Positions 25,528 to 36,721 are shown, numbered from the stretch's first letter. The stretch: 64,000 bases of DNA from Hyaloscypha bicolor E (GCF_002865645.1 NW_020194628.1:1860001-1924000), one strand, 5' to 3'. Notes: generated by a model from the letters alone, not told the origin. Translations and numbers: made by a program.

Positions 25528-27120
25528 TTAGAAATCCGTGAAGAGGTTCTTATATCTGTAAAAGTGATAAGCACGCTTCTTGATTCCAGGATAGGGGAGA
25601 CTTACTCATCGTGACCCGTTTGCCCGTAATGATCTGTTTCCTCGGGATACTTGTCGAATTGACTGGCGTCACCAACGCCAGCCTTGACAGGAGGCACATA
25701 TGGAGCATCGATGTCCTTTTTGGCCAGCCTTTCCCACGTGACTTCTGCAAACCACTGGTGATTTTTGACGTCTTCTGAGCCACCATGCAAATTTCCAAGC
25801 CGCTTCGTCAGGTCGGCCGTGATCAGGCGTTGCAGCAAGTCTTGGGCATCAGGGTGAATATACGGTGGATACTTTACTCGGCCCTTCAGAATGTTCTCAT
25901 AGATTTTCATCGGTGACCCACCGTCCCAGAAGGGAGTGAACCCGCAAAGCATTTCAAAGATTAATATGCCGAGGGACCACCTATATCATATGTGAGATTT
26001 TTGACGACTTTACTGACAGCGGCAAACTTACCAGTCAACAGACTTGTTGTACCCCTTGCTGGACACAACCTCTGGCGCCAGGTAATCTGGCGTTCCGCAT
26101 AGAGTCCATGTAATATCTGGAACCTTCTTGGCGAACCCAAAGTCCGTGATTTTCAGATGCCCATGCCGATCGAGAAGCAGATTTTCAGGCTTCAGATCTC
26201 GATAGATGATCTGATTTTTGTGGAGATACTCGAGTGCTAAGGTCACCTCGGCAGCGTAGAACTTTGCTACAGGGTTGGGAAATCGCTGGCAATATTTCAG
26301 TAGAGCACATATAATTTTCGTCTCGATACCCTACCTGAGATTTTCTCAACAGAGAGAATAACTCCCCTCCTTCTACGAAGTCCATCACAAGATATAAGTT
26401 CTTGGAGTCTTGGAACGTCCCCCAGAGAGTAACGAGGAAAGGATGCTTGACTTCCTGGAGCATTCTTCTCTCATCATTCGTATGTTCCACCTGCTTCATC
26501 TTCACCACTTGCTGCTTTTTCAACACTTTGACGGCATAGAATCGTTGATTATGCTTCGATTGGACCAGATGCACCCGCCCAAAGCTACCGGTGCCCAATG
26601 TCCGAAGTATTTCGAAATCCCCCAATGAATATTTGCCCTTGGTCTGCCTGATTTGTGGCGCTTGCACAGCTGGTGCGGCCCTTGTGAGTGAACTGTCATT
26701 CCCAGTATAGGTTGTGTTCTCGCCGGATGCGGGGTTCGAATGCTCGTTTTTCGAGTTACTGGCACCGTCATTTTGGGGGGGATTAATGAGGTTGCTGATA
26801 CTTGGAAGGTTCTGCTGATCTGCTGGGACAGGAAGGGCCTGCTGTTGCTGAGGAGAAAGCCCTCGCGTCATTGGCTGCTGTTCACCCACAGTGGGTGGAC
26901 TGGCTTGATTGAGGGGGGCGTCGGGCTGAGATGTACTCAGGGTCTCAGGGGCAGTGGATTGCGTTGTAACAGAGGCTATCGAATTGTCGAAGCCCCGAGA
27001 GGGGGTCGGAGTAATCGGGCTGGTGGGCTGGCTGGAAGTTGAAGTTGGAGAGGCTAGGTCTTTTTGACCCGGAGACTCCCTCGTCCGTTTCTTCTTTAGA
27101 AAACCTCCTAATGACGGCAT
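25528..27120 (-). CDS. pka1: cAMP-dependent protein kinase catalytic subunit
   Basis: Four exons (27120-26335, 26285-26032, 25980-25606, 25555-25528) give 480 aa; the last exon is 28 nt and supplies the C-terminal YKNLFTDF. This AGC kinase is the catalytic subunit of PKA, acting in cAMP signalling for growth, spore germination and virulence-type traits in fungi. Residues 1-160 are a Gln/Pro/Ser-rich extension typical of fungal PKA. The kinase domain shows GTGSFG (176-181), Lys198, catalytic Asp292 in YRDLKPEN, Asp310 of DFG, and activation-loop Thr323 in [14 protein letters not shown]. The tail holds the hydrophobic FTDF motif. The alternative, the second fungal paralogue Pka2, is less likely given the strong conservation. 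Confidence 0.93.
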
Positions 27121-28170
27121 ATGAACCCAGTGAAAATTGCTGTTGTCGAGGAGGCAGATCGACGCCAGCGAGCCCAGACGTCAAGGCTGGATGTCGGGAA
27201 GGCGACGCGGATGCGCTGGACTAACGGAGAAGCTCTAGGGGTGCGGATCTAGACCATGGGCAGCAGGAGGAAAGAATACCGTATAAAGGTTCTGGAATGT
27301 CTGGATTTGCTGGATCGTGGGCTCCGCGATTTGGCAAGCAAGAGCGACCGAGAGGAATGCGGCTTGCTGCAGTCGTGAACAGCAGAACGGCAAGGCCAGC
27401 TCCCTTGTCGCAATTGGCTGTCCGTGATAAAGTCAACGGGACGAGGCTGTCAAAGGGAACTCAGCTGTCGCAGAGGGCCAGCAGTCTAGACGAGAGTCTG
27501 AGGGGTGCAATTGGGACAGTGAGGTATGTCAATGGTCGCCGATGGAGAAGAGAGGGGGTGCGGAGAGGACGAGGAGGAGGTTGAGTTGGTGGAGGATGCG
27601 AGCGGAGTTCAAGACGCCTGCTCACTGGTCTGAACCGTGGTGGGGTGAAGATCCTTGAGCAGCGGGCTTAGCGTCGTGCCCGGCTGAGCCGTCCTCTGGC
27701 CATCAATGAGAACAGCACGCCCTTCAAAGCCCGAAATCAAAAAGCAAATTCTGAGCACTGATAATGATGAAAGACGCTGCCGAGTTTGCGCCTGAATAGT
27801 TCTGATGCTGTTGGAGAAAGAGGGGGTTGGGCACAGACTGCTGACAGCGAGCCCTGCCGCAGCGGCTTTTTCCTGGTTCACGTGTATTTGTTCCATTATT
27901 GCCGGGTCAAGGGTATCAACTACAAATTGAGCTGCAGCATGGATGTGAGGGGCTTAATTGGACTAAAGTTTCTGTATCTACCAAACATTAGTGCCTTAGT
28001 AAGGTTTGGTGTGAGTTGGGGAAGTGGGGAGAGACTGCGGTAAAGTCTTCAAGTGTTGGCTCAAACAGTTCATGGGGACTGTTTGAGAATCGTGATTCTT
28101 CATTGATAGGCCAGCCCGCCTAAACGCCGCCGCTATGCTACCAAACCCAAAACTCCATGGTCCACAGATA
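27121..28170. promoter_or_regulatory. Upstream region of PKA gene
   Basis: About 1 kb between the PKA start and the 3' end of the NFKBIL1-like gene on the same strand. No gene was seen. Purine-rich text near 27540-27600 and several CT-rich stretches fit a promoter and long 5' leader. No specific operator could be named. Confidence 0.4.
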
Positions 28171-29175
28171 TCATTTCTGCGCATCTCGCAGTTCGGACCA
28201 CATCCGATCAATGACCTGAAAAACTGCCGTCACTGCCTGCATAACATCCTCACTGACGTTTTGCCCGCCAAGCTTTTGCTGGATCTTATCAGGATGCCAA
28301 CGAACCCTCTCCGCTTTCAAAACCTTTCCCAGCTGGGCTTCCGTAGGCTGGCCAGCAGAGGGAGCGTAGAGGAAGAACTTTTCGACTTCTTTCAACTCGA
28401 CGTCTTTCCGCCTTCCACTCTCAACAGGCCATGGTATCGATGCAATGGCAACTTTGACGCCTCCCTTTCCGAGAGTCTCCCACTTCTGGGTGTATGCGTC
28501 CCATTTCTCTGTCCAAGACTTCCTAGTCTTCCGTTCCTCGCCCCTTCTCAGACTCTCTTCCACTTTCCTTCTGAATTTCTGGGCCTCTCTCTCCTCTTTG
28601 GCACCCTCTTTTGCTAGCTTTTCTCTTTCCTTCTTAGCAGCAGCTCTTCGTGCCTTCTCCTCGATCAGATGTTGGTGCGTCTTCTCATACATCTTCGCCC
28701 TGACGAACGCTGTGTATTCTTCATCCGTCATGCGCTCCAATTTTCCCTCTGGGCCTTTCTTAATGTCGGGATAGGTGTGAATTGGCTGGCCATAAACACC
28801 CTCCCAGAACTGTGCTCCTTCATCGTCTGCCATAGCATCGAATAGACTTTCTCTAAACGCAACATCAGGGTCCAGGTATTGATCCGAGGAGGCATTCGGA
28901 AGATGGGTGTCATCGTAAAGGGATGGATCGTCCTTCTTTGTTGTCGAAGGTGTGGATTTGCGCCGCTTCGACCGATGGTGGTGGTGATGCCTTTCTCGAT
29001 CACGGTCGTGATGACCTCCTTCTGATGGGCTTCGAGACCTCTCATCAGATTTCCTCTTCGACTTCGACTTGAACTTGAACTTCGACTTGATCGGGGGAAT
29101 TTGCGCCTTGGTACCTTGATCGTTGTCGCCGCTGCTGACGCCAGCGATACGGTCGCCTCCATCCACGGATGTCAT
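28171..29175 (-). CDS. NF-kappa-B inhibitor-like protein 1 (NFKBIL1) family
   Basis: Single exon, 334 aa, ATG at 29175. The N-terminal third is highly charged: Lys/Phe/Ser repeats (KFKFKSKSKRK), then a His run and Arg/Ser stretches. The middle is a long charged helix, probably coiled coil (about residues 150-215). The C-terminal domain contains SIPWPVESG, the FF-Y segment, and VRWHPDKIQQKLG (about residue 300), a J-domain-like HPD motif shared by NFKBIL1 and its fungal relatives. Animal and plant homologues influence alternative splicing and innate immune signalling. The fungal role is not established. It is divergent from the NSRP1-like gene, with 252 bp between ATGs. Confidence 0.78.
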   Translation of the reverse strand: MTSVDGGDRIAGVSSGDNDQGTKAQIPPIKSKFKFKSKSKRKSDERSRSPSEGGHHDRDRERHHHHHRSKRRKSTPSTTKKDDPSLYDDTHLPNASSDQYLDPDVAFRESLFDAMADDEGAQFWEGVYGQPIHTYPDIKKGPEGKLERMTDEEYTAFVRAKMYEKTHQHLIEEKARRAAAKKEREKLAKEGAKEEREAQKFRRKVEESLRRGEERKTRKSWTEKWDAYTQKWETLGKGGVKVAIASIPWPVESGRRKDVELKEVEKFFLYAPSAGQPTEAQLGKVLKAERVRWHPDKIQQKLGGQNVSEDVMQAVTAVFQVIDRMWSELRDAQK

Positions 29176-29427
29176 CGTGGTCCACGCGCATCGAGTGCGT
29201 TCAGATTTTGAGGTTTCATGTGCGTGGAGACGGCTCTGAAAGTTTGTGGCAAGTTTGCATCGGCGTATGGCGAGGATGTTTCGATGCTTGGAGAAGAGTC
29301 AAGGCCAAGCTCGATAAGGCTTCTTATCGCGCTAGCGCCACAAAAGTCCAACCTCACCTCAAAGTTCCCCACAGCAACGAGAGCCTCCAAACCAACATCG
29401 AAGAACTCGGATTCAGACAAAGTCAAG

Positions 29428-30636
29428 ATGTCTAACAAAGGTCTATCTTATGGACTAAATCTCGTCAAGAAGACTACTGGGAACAGACCTCAACCTGCAA
29501 AACGGAAACCTCTATTCGAGGAAGATAATGACTCTGACGGCGAAGGGAAAGGCACAGAGGCTGGAATCGAGGAAATTGGAGAGATAGGGGGGCTGTCCGA
29601 CCGACCGCCAGCCTCAAAATCTTCAATGGATGGACTTCTGCTGCAGTCAAAAGGGGGCAGGCCGCCACTGAAGCCAGGAATAAAGAAAGGACCCATCAGC
29701 ATGTACGGCGACCTATCCTCATCGTTCGGCTCCAAAAAGTACACAGAAACGGCAGAAGAACTGGATTCCAATATCTATGACTATGATGCAGTTTATGATT
29801 CCCTCAAACCGAAGAAGAAGGTTACCCAGGAAGACATTGAAAGAAAACCAAAGTATATGAGCAACCTTCTTGCTGCGGCTGCAGTCCGCAAACGAGATGC
29901 AACGATCGCTGAAGAAAAGAAGTTAGCCAGGGAGAGAGAGGCTGAAGGAGAAGAGTATGCAGACAAGGAGAAATTCGTCACTTCGGCATATAAGAAACAG
30001 CAAGAGGAAAATCGACGATTAGAGGCAGAGGAAAAGCTCCGGGAAGAGCAAGAGGCGAAGAAAAGCAAAGGAACTGGCATGACGAGCTTTTACAAGAACA
30101 TGCTTGAGAAAGGAGAGCAGAAGCACTCGGATGTTATCAAAGCTGTCGAAGAGAGAATCAAGAACGGGCCTGCCGAGGAGGATGAAGAAGAGAAGCAGAA
30201 GACCGAGGCTGATATGGCACGAGAAATTAACGACAAGACTGGTGGTGCTATTGCGGTCAACGATGAAGGCCAGGTTGTTGACAAACGACAATTACTCAAG
30301 GGAGGTCTTAATATTGCCGCAACGCCGAAGAGTGCAACTGCATCAAGTACCCCCCGTGGGGGCTCATCAATGTCTGATCGAAGCAGAGGGTCTGGGTTTG
30401 TGGGAGCTAGTGGTGGAAAGCAAGCTATGCGGGAACGCCAGTCACGGATGATGGAAGCACAGTTAGAACAGGCGACGAAGAGGGCACTGGAGGAGGGCGA
30501 GGGAGAGCGGCAGAAGATTGAAAGGGCGTCGAAGAGTAGAAAGACGGAGGGCGATATTATGAGTGCCAAAGAGAGATACTTGGCAAGAAAACGGGAGGCA
30601 GAGGAAGCAAAGAGGAGAGGAGAGGGTAATGTATGA
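29428..30636 (+). CDS. Nuclear speckle splicing regulatory protein 1-like (DUF2040)
   Basis: Single exon, 402 aa from the ATG at 29428 (MSNKGLSYGLNLVKK). An in-frame ATG exists at 29218, but its extra 70 residues look non-conserved and would use up most of the shared promoter. The conserved block (about residues 95-230) has YDYDAVYDSLKPKK, KYMSNLLAAAAVRKRD, EEYADKEKFVTSAYKKQ and SFYKNMLE, the signature of NSRP1/CCDC55. Almost the whole protein is charged helix, likely coiled coil. Human NSRP1 binds RNA and splicing factors in nuclear speckles. It is probably co-regulated with the divergent NFKBIL1-like gene. Confidence 0.85.
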   Translation: MSNKGLSYGLNLVKKTTGNRPQPAKRKPLFEEDNDSDGEGKGTEAGIEEIGEIGGLSDRPPASKSSMDGLLLQSKGGRPPLKPGIKKGPISMYGDLSSSFGSKKYTETAEELDSNIYDYDAVYDSLKPKKKVTQEDIERKPKYMSNLLAAAAVRKRDATIAEEKKLAREREAEGEEYADKEKFVTSAYKKQQEENRRLEAEEKLREEQEAKKSKGTGMTSFYKNMLEKGEQKHSDVIKAVEERIKNGPAEEDEEEKQKTEADMAREINDKTGGAIAVNDEGQVVDKRQLLKGGLNIAATPKSATASSTPRGGSSMSDRSRGSGFVGASGGKQAMRERQSRMMEAQLEQATKRALEEGEGERQKIERASKSRKTEGDIMSAKERYLARKREAEEAKRRGEGNV

Positions 30637-31447
30637 ATGATGGCATAAATTTAATGGACTTGCCACAAGGAACATTCAAACAAAGCTCTGCCGAACGACG
30701 GCTCCCTTAATAGTCTTCTGGCGATAGCGGAATTCCACGATCAAGTATGGATGTGGGACTTCAAAAGCTAATAAGGGTTAATGCCGTATGCCAAATTCCA
30801 GCTGAGTCAACGCTTTCGGAAAATTAACAGTGATTGCCTTCAAGAGTACGTTGGTCTTCAACTCTATTCCATTGGTCCGTCCTTCGTGCTAGATATGCCT
30901 TGAACAGCTTTCTTGACATTGTTCTTTCAACGATTGTGCATTTCGTCTCTGAGACATTTGAGAACTCATTCCTGATATCGTTCAATCAGTGATTGTACAA
31001 GCGATTTCCCGGACAATTTGAGAAATTTATTAAGACATGTAGGGTTGCCGATGCCAAAACCCTGCTGGTACAATGACAAGGCAGGGAAACAGAGCGCCTC
31101 TTCTCACCTTTTCATCTTTTGAATTTAAGATGCGCTATCGTGTTTCGTAACTTTTGAATATTCCGTCTTCACGTGGAACATTGGAAAGATGTTGAAATCG
31201 GCCCAATTCTATCCATATTCTATCTCTCCCCAATTCTGTATTTCTGATCCAGCATACTTCGATTCCATTGTTCCATTTCAGCTGGGGACATTTGATAACG
31301 CTGTCGGTGCCACCTTGAGCCGATATCAGGAGGAGCTCCTTTCTTCACGTGCCTTCCCCTTTTGGCAAGTCAACAACCCCGATTTTAAGAACCTCCGTCG
31401 CCACCTCAATCTTCCCCAACCAACAAGAGCAATCAAAAATCGCCACA
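30637..31447. other. Intergenic with an imperfect 60-bp repeat
   Basis: No gene is supported before 31448. Between about 30914 and 31030 two roughly 60-bp blocks resemble each other. Each contains a GATTGT(G/A)CA core, and both end in similar text (ACATTTGAGAAC and ACAATTTGAGAA). The rest should be the promoter and leader of the PHD gene. Confidence 0.4.
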
Positions 31448-33207
31448 ATGGCGTCGCTGAAGGAGCGAAAGAGCGCTCTGCAAGAGTTTATGGCCAGCCC
31501 GAAGACGATGGATGCCATTTGCAACTCTATCCACCTCAACAGCGGCAGTCAAGTACACAAGGATCTCCTACGCGCCATAGTACAGATCACCGCTTATGGC
31601 AAGGAACACGTCAAGAAGTGTGGCCTCCTCGAGCCTCGCAGAGTCCTCTCCGATGGCACGCATTGTACTACCTTCGACGGGGAGTTTCAAGCTCTCGTCG
31701 ACCGGTTCCTAGTCGAACTGAGGGCCGGCGTTATCTTTTTTCCTGTTATCCTGCCCAACTACGATGGTTGGACCGACAGCTTCTGTAGGTATTGGGAAGA
31801 CACCCCTTTCCTATTCTTCTGAGCGGTATCAAGACAATGTTTCAGTTTTCCCAGAGCAATCTGTTGGGCAATTACTAACTACCCCGTTACCTAGGGACTG
31901 GGGACCGCCTCCAGTGGAGCAGCAGCCTTGAGCGTGATGATATACGGGGTGGCATCCTACTGATGTTCGAGAATATCAAGAACAATGGTATCACCATCGA
32001 TCTTACAGGCGCAGAGGTATGCTATCCCCTCACTTTTCATACTTCCTATCACCCTTCCATTAGGTGCTCCCGGATCACTGGCTGACCCCTTTTTAGGTTT
32101 ATGAAAGCTTTACAACCGATGACTGCGGTACGCATCCTAACTGAATGTCTCCGGAGTTTGTGCACATTCAAATTCCTTCCTCTCCGAACTTCCTAGTGAT
32201 CTTGGGACATTCAAAATGCTTCCTCCGAAAGTTCTCGGGGGTTTAGAACATTCAAGGACTTTTACTGACTTTGGCAGATGACTGTGGAAGCGAGAATGCT
32301 ACTAGCACCGACGATATTGTCTACTGCGATACATGTCACGTAGGGCACCACCAGAGCTGCTATGACATTTACCCAAAGCCGGTTGGTACATTCTATTGTC
32401 CACAAGTGATGTCCAGAAGACTAATGTTCGCAGGGACCTGGCGACCCGTGGAACTGCAAGCCGTGCGATGCCGCTAAGCAAGCTAGTACCAGTGCCTCCA
32501 GAAAGCGCAAATCCAGTACTACTCCCAAGAAGACTATGCCGAGGAATGTACGACACAAGCAGGAATATTCAGAATATTCCCCTCTTGATTCTCTTGGAAC
32601 CACCTCGAACATTCAAAGTGCAACCTCGTCACATGTGAAGGGAGGAAAGAGAAGTTTGAGCTTAAATTCTCAGAAGAAGGAGGGATATTCTCAAAGCGGT
32701 CGCCGAGCAGTCAGCCAACCCACCAATGTCCTTAAACCCGTGAAGAAGCCATCAAAGTCTCCACCGGCTCTTGCCCCGATTCCTCCTCTCAACGCCTTTA
32801 CCAAAGACCCAGTGGAGGATCTTACATTCAATCTCGGTGTTGCCCCCAAGAATAGTACACCCAGTCCCAAGCCCCGATTGTCCCATTCACAAATAGAGGG
32901 AACGATTCTCCTTACTCGATTGAAGGATCATAAGATATTTCGAAAGGTTTCTTTGACCAACGCTCGGACGGTGGATTCCCTTTTCAAAGAGTGTGCGCAG
33001 CGCTGGCCAGATAAGTTCGGTGTTGGTGGCATCTCGAGACTTCTGTACGTCGACGAGGAGAGTCACCTAGTGGAGATTGTGGAAGGAAATTCGGCTGATT
33101 ACAAAGAGCTCCTCAGAATGATTCAGAGACGTTGGGACAATGGAGGAGGGGAAATAGTCCGAGTTACGGTAGTCTTGCTTGCTGATGGGGAGGTTGAGGA
33201 GGTGTGA
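31448..33207 (+). CDS. PHD-finger protein with C-terminal domain shared with 36.2-kb gene
   Basis: Five exons (31448-31784, 31895-32016, 32097-32127, 32278-32381, 32434-33207) join in phase to 455 aa. The start is the ATG at 31448 (MASLKERKSALQEF); the frame before it has only GTG. After splicing, a zinc-finger pattern appears at about residues 162-212: CDDC, then YCDTC, HHQSC and WNCKPC, a Cys4-His-Cys3 PHD finger that would read a histone tail. A basic Ser/Lys linker follows. The C-terminal ~105 residues (GTILLTRLKDH to VRVTVVLLADGE) form a compact domain I cannot name, resembling the protein at 36226. The exon 4 donor is GTTGGT, weaker than usual. Its biological role is unknown. Confidence 0.68.
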
Positions 33208-33570
33208 TTGTTCTATTTCAGCAGGAACATCAATGGCTATTGTGTGTGTTCAGATGGTACATTCTCATATCTTGTAGGACTTTACTTTTTCGGAATGTCC
33301 ATACGGGCGTGGAACATTGAGGTTGCTGAGAACGACAATGTACGAAATGGGATTTCTCATTTTCGGACAATCACTTGTATAAGTACATAATAAAAACCCT
33401 ACTCTCTCAACACTTGGACTGAAGAATATTGGAGAAGAGGTGATTCGTGCTGATACCGTCTATAACCTCCCATCCGGTGATGCACACTTTCCCTCCCATT
33501 TTGCTTGCACAGGTGTGATACAGGCCCCTACTCGTACATCCATTGTTTGGCTCTCTTCCTTCAGAAGAAC

Positions 33571-33927
33571 CTAGAAAATCCCACCTCCACCAGAACTTCT
33601 CCCCTGCTCCTGTTGTATCCGGTTGATGTACTGTCTCGAAACCGTGTTCCATGCCGCCATATATTTCTCCATGCATTGCGTGAAGCATGTCGTCTCGCCG
33701 CTTGATAACGAGGAGCCAGGCTTGGGTACGCACTTCTCGAAGCAGTGCTCGTTGACTTTCTGCTTGCAGTTAGATACAGCCTAAGAAGCGAGATAATGGA
33801 GATTGTGTACTTCAATCAATTGCCGTGCGTTCGTCATAGCAGCTTCTTGTCGGACTTGGTTCATGACCGCAGCCTTGGGATCTGAAGAAGAGGAGCCGAA
33901 ACCAAGGCCATTGCTGATGTTGTCCAT
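33571..33927 (-). CDS. TIM13: Mitochondrial intermembrane-space chaperone Tim13
   Basis: Two exons (33927-33811 and 33759-33571) separated by a 51-nt intron ending CTAACTGCAAGCAG give 101 aa. The protein has the small-TIM twin C-x3-C pattern: HCFEKC then TCFTQC, with PKPGSSLSSGE between them and EKYMAAWNTVSRQY after, which is characteristic of Tim13. With Tim8 it carries hydrophobic precursors across the intermembrane space to TIM22 or the outer-membrane SAM complex. The N-terminal 39 residues include the typical VRQEAAMTNARQLIE helix. A nearer acceptor would leave an intron of only 30 nt and insert seven extra residues, so the distal acceptor was chosen. Confidence 0.9.
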
Positions 33928-34342
33928 CTTTGCCGACTCTGTAGACCTCTAATGCAATAGCCTGCTCCTGTTCGTCTGCGTTCGAAGGGAGGGAATGGAG
34001 GTCGTGTGATAGTTTGCCTTTCCGAACTGTTTGGGTTCGTTTCCTCAAAATTTATCTCGACGTCAATGAAGGCTCGCCTAAGGCAGGGGCAAGGCTCAAG
34101 ACTCCACAACGAAATTGCAGGGATCTTCAAGCCACCATTCAGGAGCTTTCTTTGACAGGCCACCCCGGACTCCATCAGAAAGGCCAGCTTACGAGAAGGT
34201 TCAATATATTTCACGAAACGCTGACCTCGGCCACCAGCCTGCTTCACCCCCCTTCCCTTTTCTTTTCGGTTCTCCATTGCACTTCTACTCTCGGCTCTAC
34301 GCATTCAGATTGGGATTTTGAGGGTTCCGGGAGTGTGAAAGA
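33928..34342. promoter_or_regulatory. Divergent promoter, TIM13 / lectin
   Basis: 415 bp between two divergent ATGs without supported exons. It serves as promoter for both genes by position. Confidence 0.45.
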
Positions 34343-35543
34343 ATGCGGCTTTCCACGTCGCTGTCGGCCTTGGGGCTGGCAGCATGTGCTCTGGCGCACC
34401 CCGACATAACGACAACGGACGAGAATGGCATTCGCAGCATACCTGTTTGTGTGCTCTCTCCCAGTTCAAAGAGTTTATGCTGACAGGTTGGAAATGCAGT
34501 TGCGAACACATTCCCTCATCGCGGTCAGTTTTCGAACAGGGAATCAACCCCCCCCCCTTACGTCCCTTCTGACTGAGACATACAGCCCTACCTGGATTCA
34601 GATATGCAGAGTCGATGGTTTGATTTTGGAGGAAATACCATTGTGCGCGCAGACCAGTATGCCGCGCAATTCCTGGGGCAGGGGTCGGTGTGCTGACAGG
34701 GAAATAGGTACATACGACTTACTTCAGACCGACCATCACAAGAAGGATGGATATTTTCGCGGGTTCCCTTAACTGCTACAAACTGGGAGGTATGCTCGCC
34801 CTCCACACAATCCACCTACCAAGTCCAGATCTGACATCAGAACCCAGATTGAAGTCGAATTCAAGATCCACGGTCAGGGCAACCTCCACGGCGACGGCTT
34901 CGCCTTATGGCTTACCAAGCAGCGCGGTATGGTTGGCCCAGTCTTTGGCTCAGTAGATAAATTCGAAGGGCTTGGCATCGTTTTCGACACCTACAAGAAC
35001 AACCGTCCAGGCACCGTCTTCCCCTACGTAATGGCCATGATGGGCGACGGCCACAGAATCTACGACAAGGCAAACGATGGTAAAGACAACGAGCTCATGG
35101 GCTGCTCGGCGAGAGGGATACGTGGAGCCTCGATACCGACCAAGGCGAAGTTGACGTATTTCCAAGACAAGAGCCTGAAGCTGGAATTGCAGTACAAAAC
35201 TGAAGATCAGTGGGAGCTCTGCTTTGAAACGAACGAGCCGCCTACCATCCCTTCTGTTGCGTACTTGGGCTTTTCAGCGGAAACGGGAGAACTGTCGGAT
35301 AACCACGATATCATCTCCGTCTCGACTAAGAACTTGTATGATACGAAGGGGAGAGAAGCTGTGATGAACAAGCCGGGAAACAAAGGTGCCAGCAAGGGCA
35401 GCGAGAGATATAGCGCGAAGAAGGAAGGTGGTAGCTGGAGTTGGTTCTTTTTCAAGGTGCTACTGTTCTTCATGGTCGTGGGCGGTGGATATGTTGGGTT
35501 CACGGCGTGGAGAGCGCAGAAGGGAAGAAGTCATCGGTTCTGA
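34343..35543 (+). CDS. L-type lectin cargo receptor (Emp46/Emp47, VIP36-like)
   Basis: Five exons (34343-34444, 34500-34523, 34586-34656, 34708-34789, 34848-35543) give 324 aa. The second exon is only 24 nt (LRTHSLIA). A signal peptide (MRLSTSLSALGLAACALA) is followed by the legume-lectin-like domain: WFDFGGNTIV, YIRLTSDRPSQEGWIF, then GQGNLHGDGFALWL and VFDTYKNNRPG, which carry the Asp, Asn and His residues of the Ca2+ and mannose site. Near the C-terminus is one membrane helix (about 295-317), leaving a short basic tail, RAQKGRSHRF. Such type I membrane proteins cycle between ER and Golgi and carry glycoproteins. The tail lacks an obvious dilysine signal. Confidence 0.88.
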
Positions 35544-36225
35544 GAATTGCGAGGGCGGTCGAGGAGTGAATGATAAATGCAGGGGGTACATTTTGGTTGC
35601 TAGCGTGTATACCATTGGACTTTGGAAGGCGAATGAAAATAATGGTTCTCCTTTCCCAAAATATCGTCCTATCAAGTGAAGCTCAGAGAATGAGCCGAGA
35701 CTTTTCACAAAACAAATTTTACTACAGTAGCTGTCCCATATCCGTTATCTCATTTTCTGGATGAAACCCCGCGACAAAATGTACATCCAGGTGATATTCG
35801 TAAGGTTGTCGTGTATTAAATGGGGTTGGTCTCCATGGATTACAAGTTGGCATGCCGATTAATCTTTGCGGAGGGTCAAGAGTTAATATATTATTGTTAA
35901 AGAGTCTCTATTTGCATTAGAAGAATTTGTCATGCGTGTCGCTTTATTATTATCCAAAGTCGATTAGAGACATTAGATCCAAAGAATAGTTGAAAGTCAC
36001 GTCAAGTTCAACTAGCGTTTCTCTAGCAACTTCCTAAGGTACCCGCAGGTCTAACTGTTCGTATTTACATGTTCGAACTTACTACTAAGAGGGCTCGTAA
36101 GTTCCCAAAGCTTGACCAATTATATAAATTTGTGTCACCTGCTCTGTGAAAAGGCCTGGGACCAAACAGTGCTTCCCGTTAGCACTTCAGATCTAAACAG
36201 CCTTTTCTTCAATTATAAATATACT
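35544..36225. other. Intergenic 35.5-36.2 kb
   Basis: AT-rich, about 680 bp, no gene supported. Confidence 0.4.
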
Positions 36226-36721
36226 ATGAATCGTTCTTTGATTAGAATTAGGTACTGCATAGGATCCGAACTTCTGTCACACACTCAAAACCAACACCTT
36301 TCCAGAAGCCAGAGATCAAGCCAAGATACCATCTCTTAACAACGTGGCTCATGTAACATATCCTATTGCCCCTCAAGAGCAAATCGGGACTATCACATTC
36401 TTCACACACTTGAAAGACAGTCACGATACACACCAAATCCAGCTCTTAGAGCACGACTCTCTCCATGTACTTTTCCAAAAATGCGCAGCGGCTTGGTCCG
36501 AGACATTCCACACAACAAGTGATATCAAGATGCTTTGTCATCGTGATGGGAAGTATTTGATTGAGAGTCGTCGGTGGTGTGAGGGAGATCTGGGGGATAC
36601 GGAAAGAATAATGGGACCGCATCAAGGTCGGGGTAGCTCGTTGAGGGTGAGTATTCATCTCTCGAAGGAGAACAACGATGCAGACACATTAACTCAGACC
36701 CTGAAGAGACTTGGTCTCTAA
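36226..36721 (+). CDS. Small protein sharing the PHD gene's C-terminal domain
   Basis: Proposed exons 36226-36251 and 36313-36721 give 144 aa beginning MNRSLIRIRDQAKIPS. The second frame alone has no usable ATG, and a 61-nt GT-AG intron links it to one in phase. A stronger-looking acceptor at 36305 would be out of phase, so the start is tentative. The body (GTITFFTHLKD, LFQKCAAAW, then ending RVSIHLSKEN) matches the pattern of the last ~105 residues of the PHD-finger protein 3 kb upstream (GTILLTRLKD, LFKECAQRW, RVTVVLLADG). No enzymatic motif is seen. It may be a duplicated, free-standing copy or a remnant. Confidence 0.5.

Noticed and set aside
29218..29427. 70-residue N-terminal extension of the NSRP1-like protein
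   Set aside because: The in-frame ATG at 29218 would begin only 42 bp from the divergent gene's ATG, and the extra residues look unlike the family; 29428 fits the conserved start.
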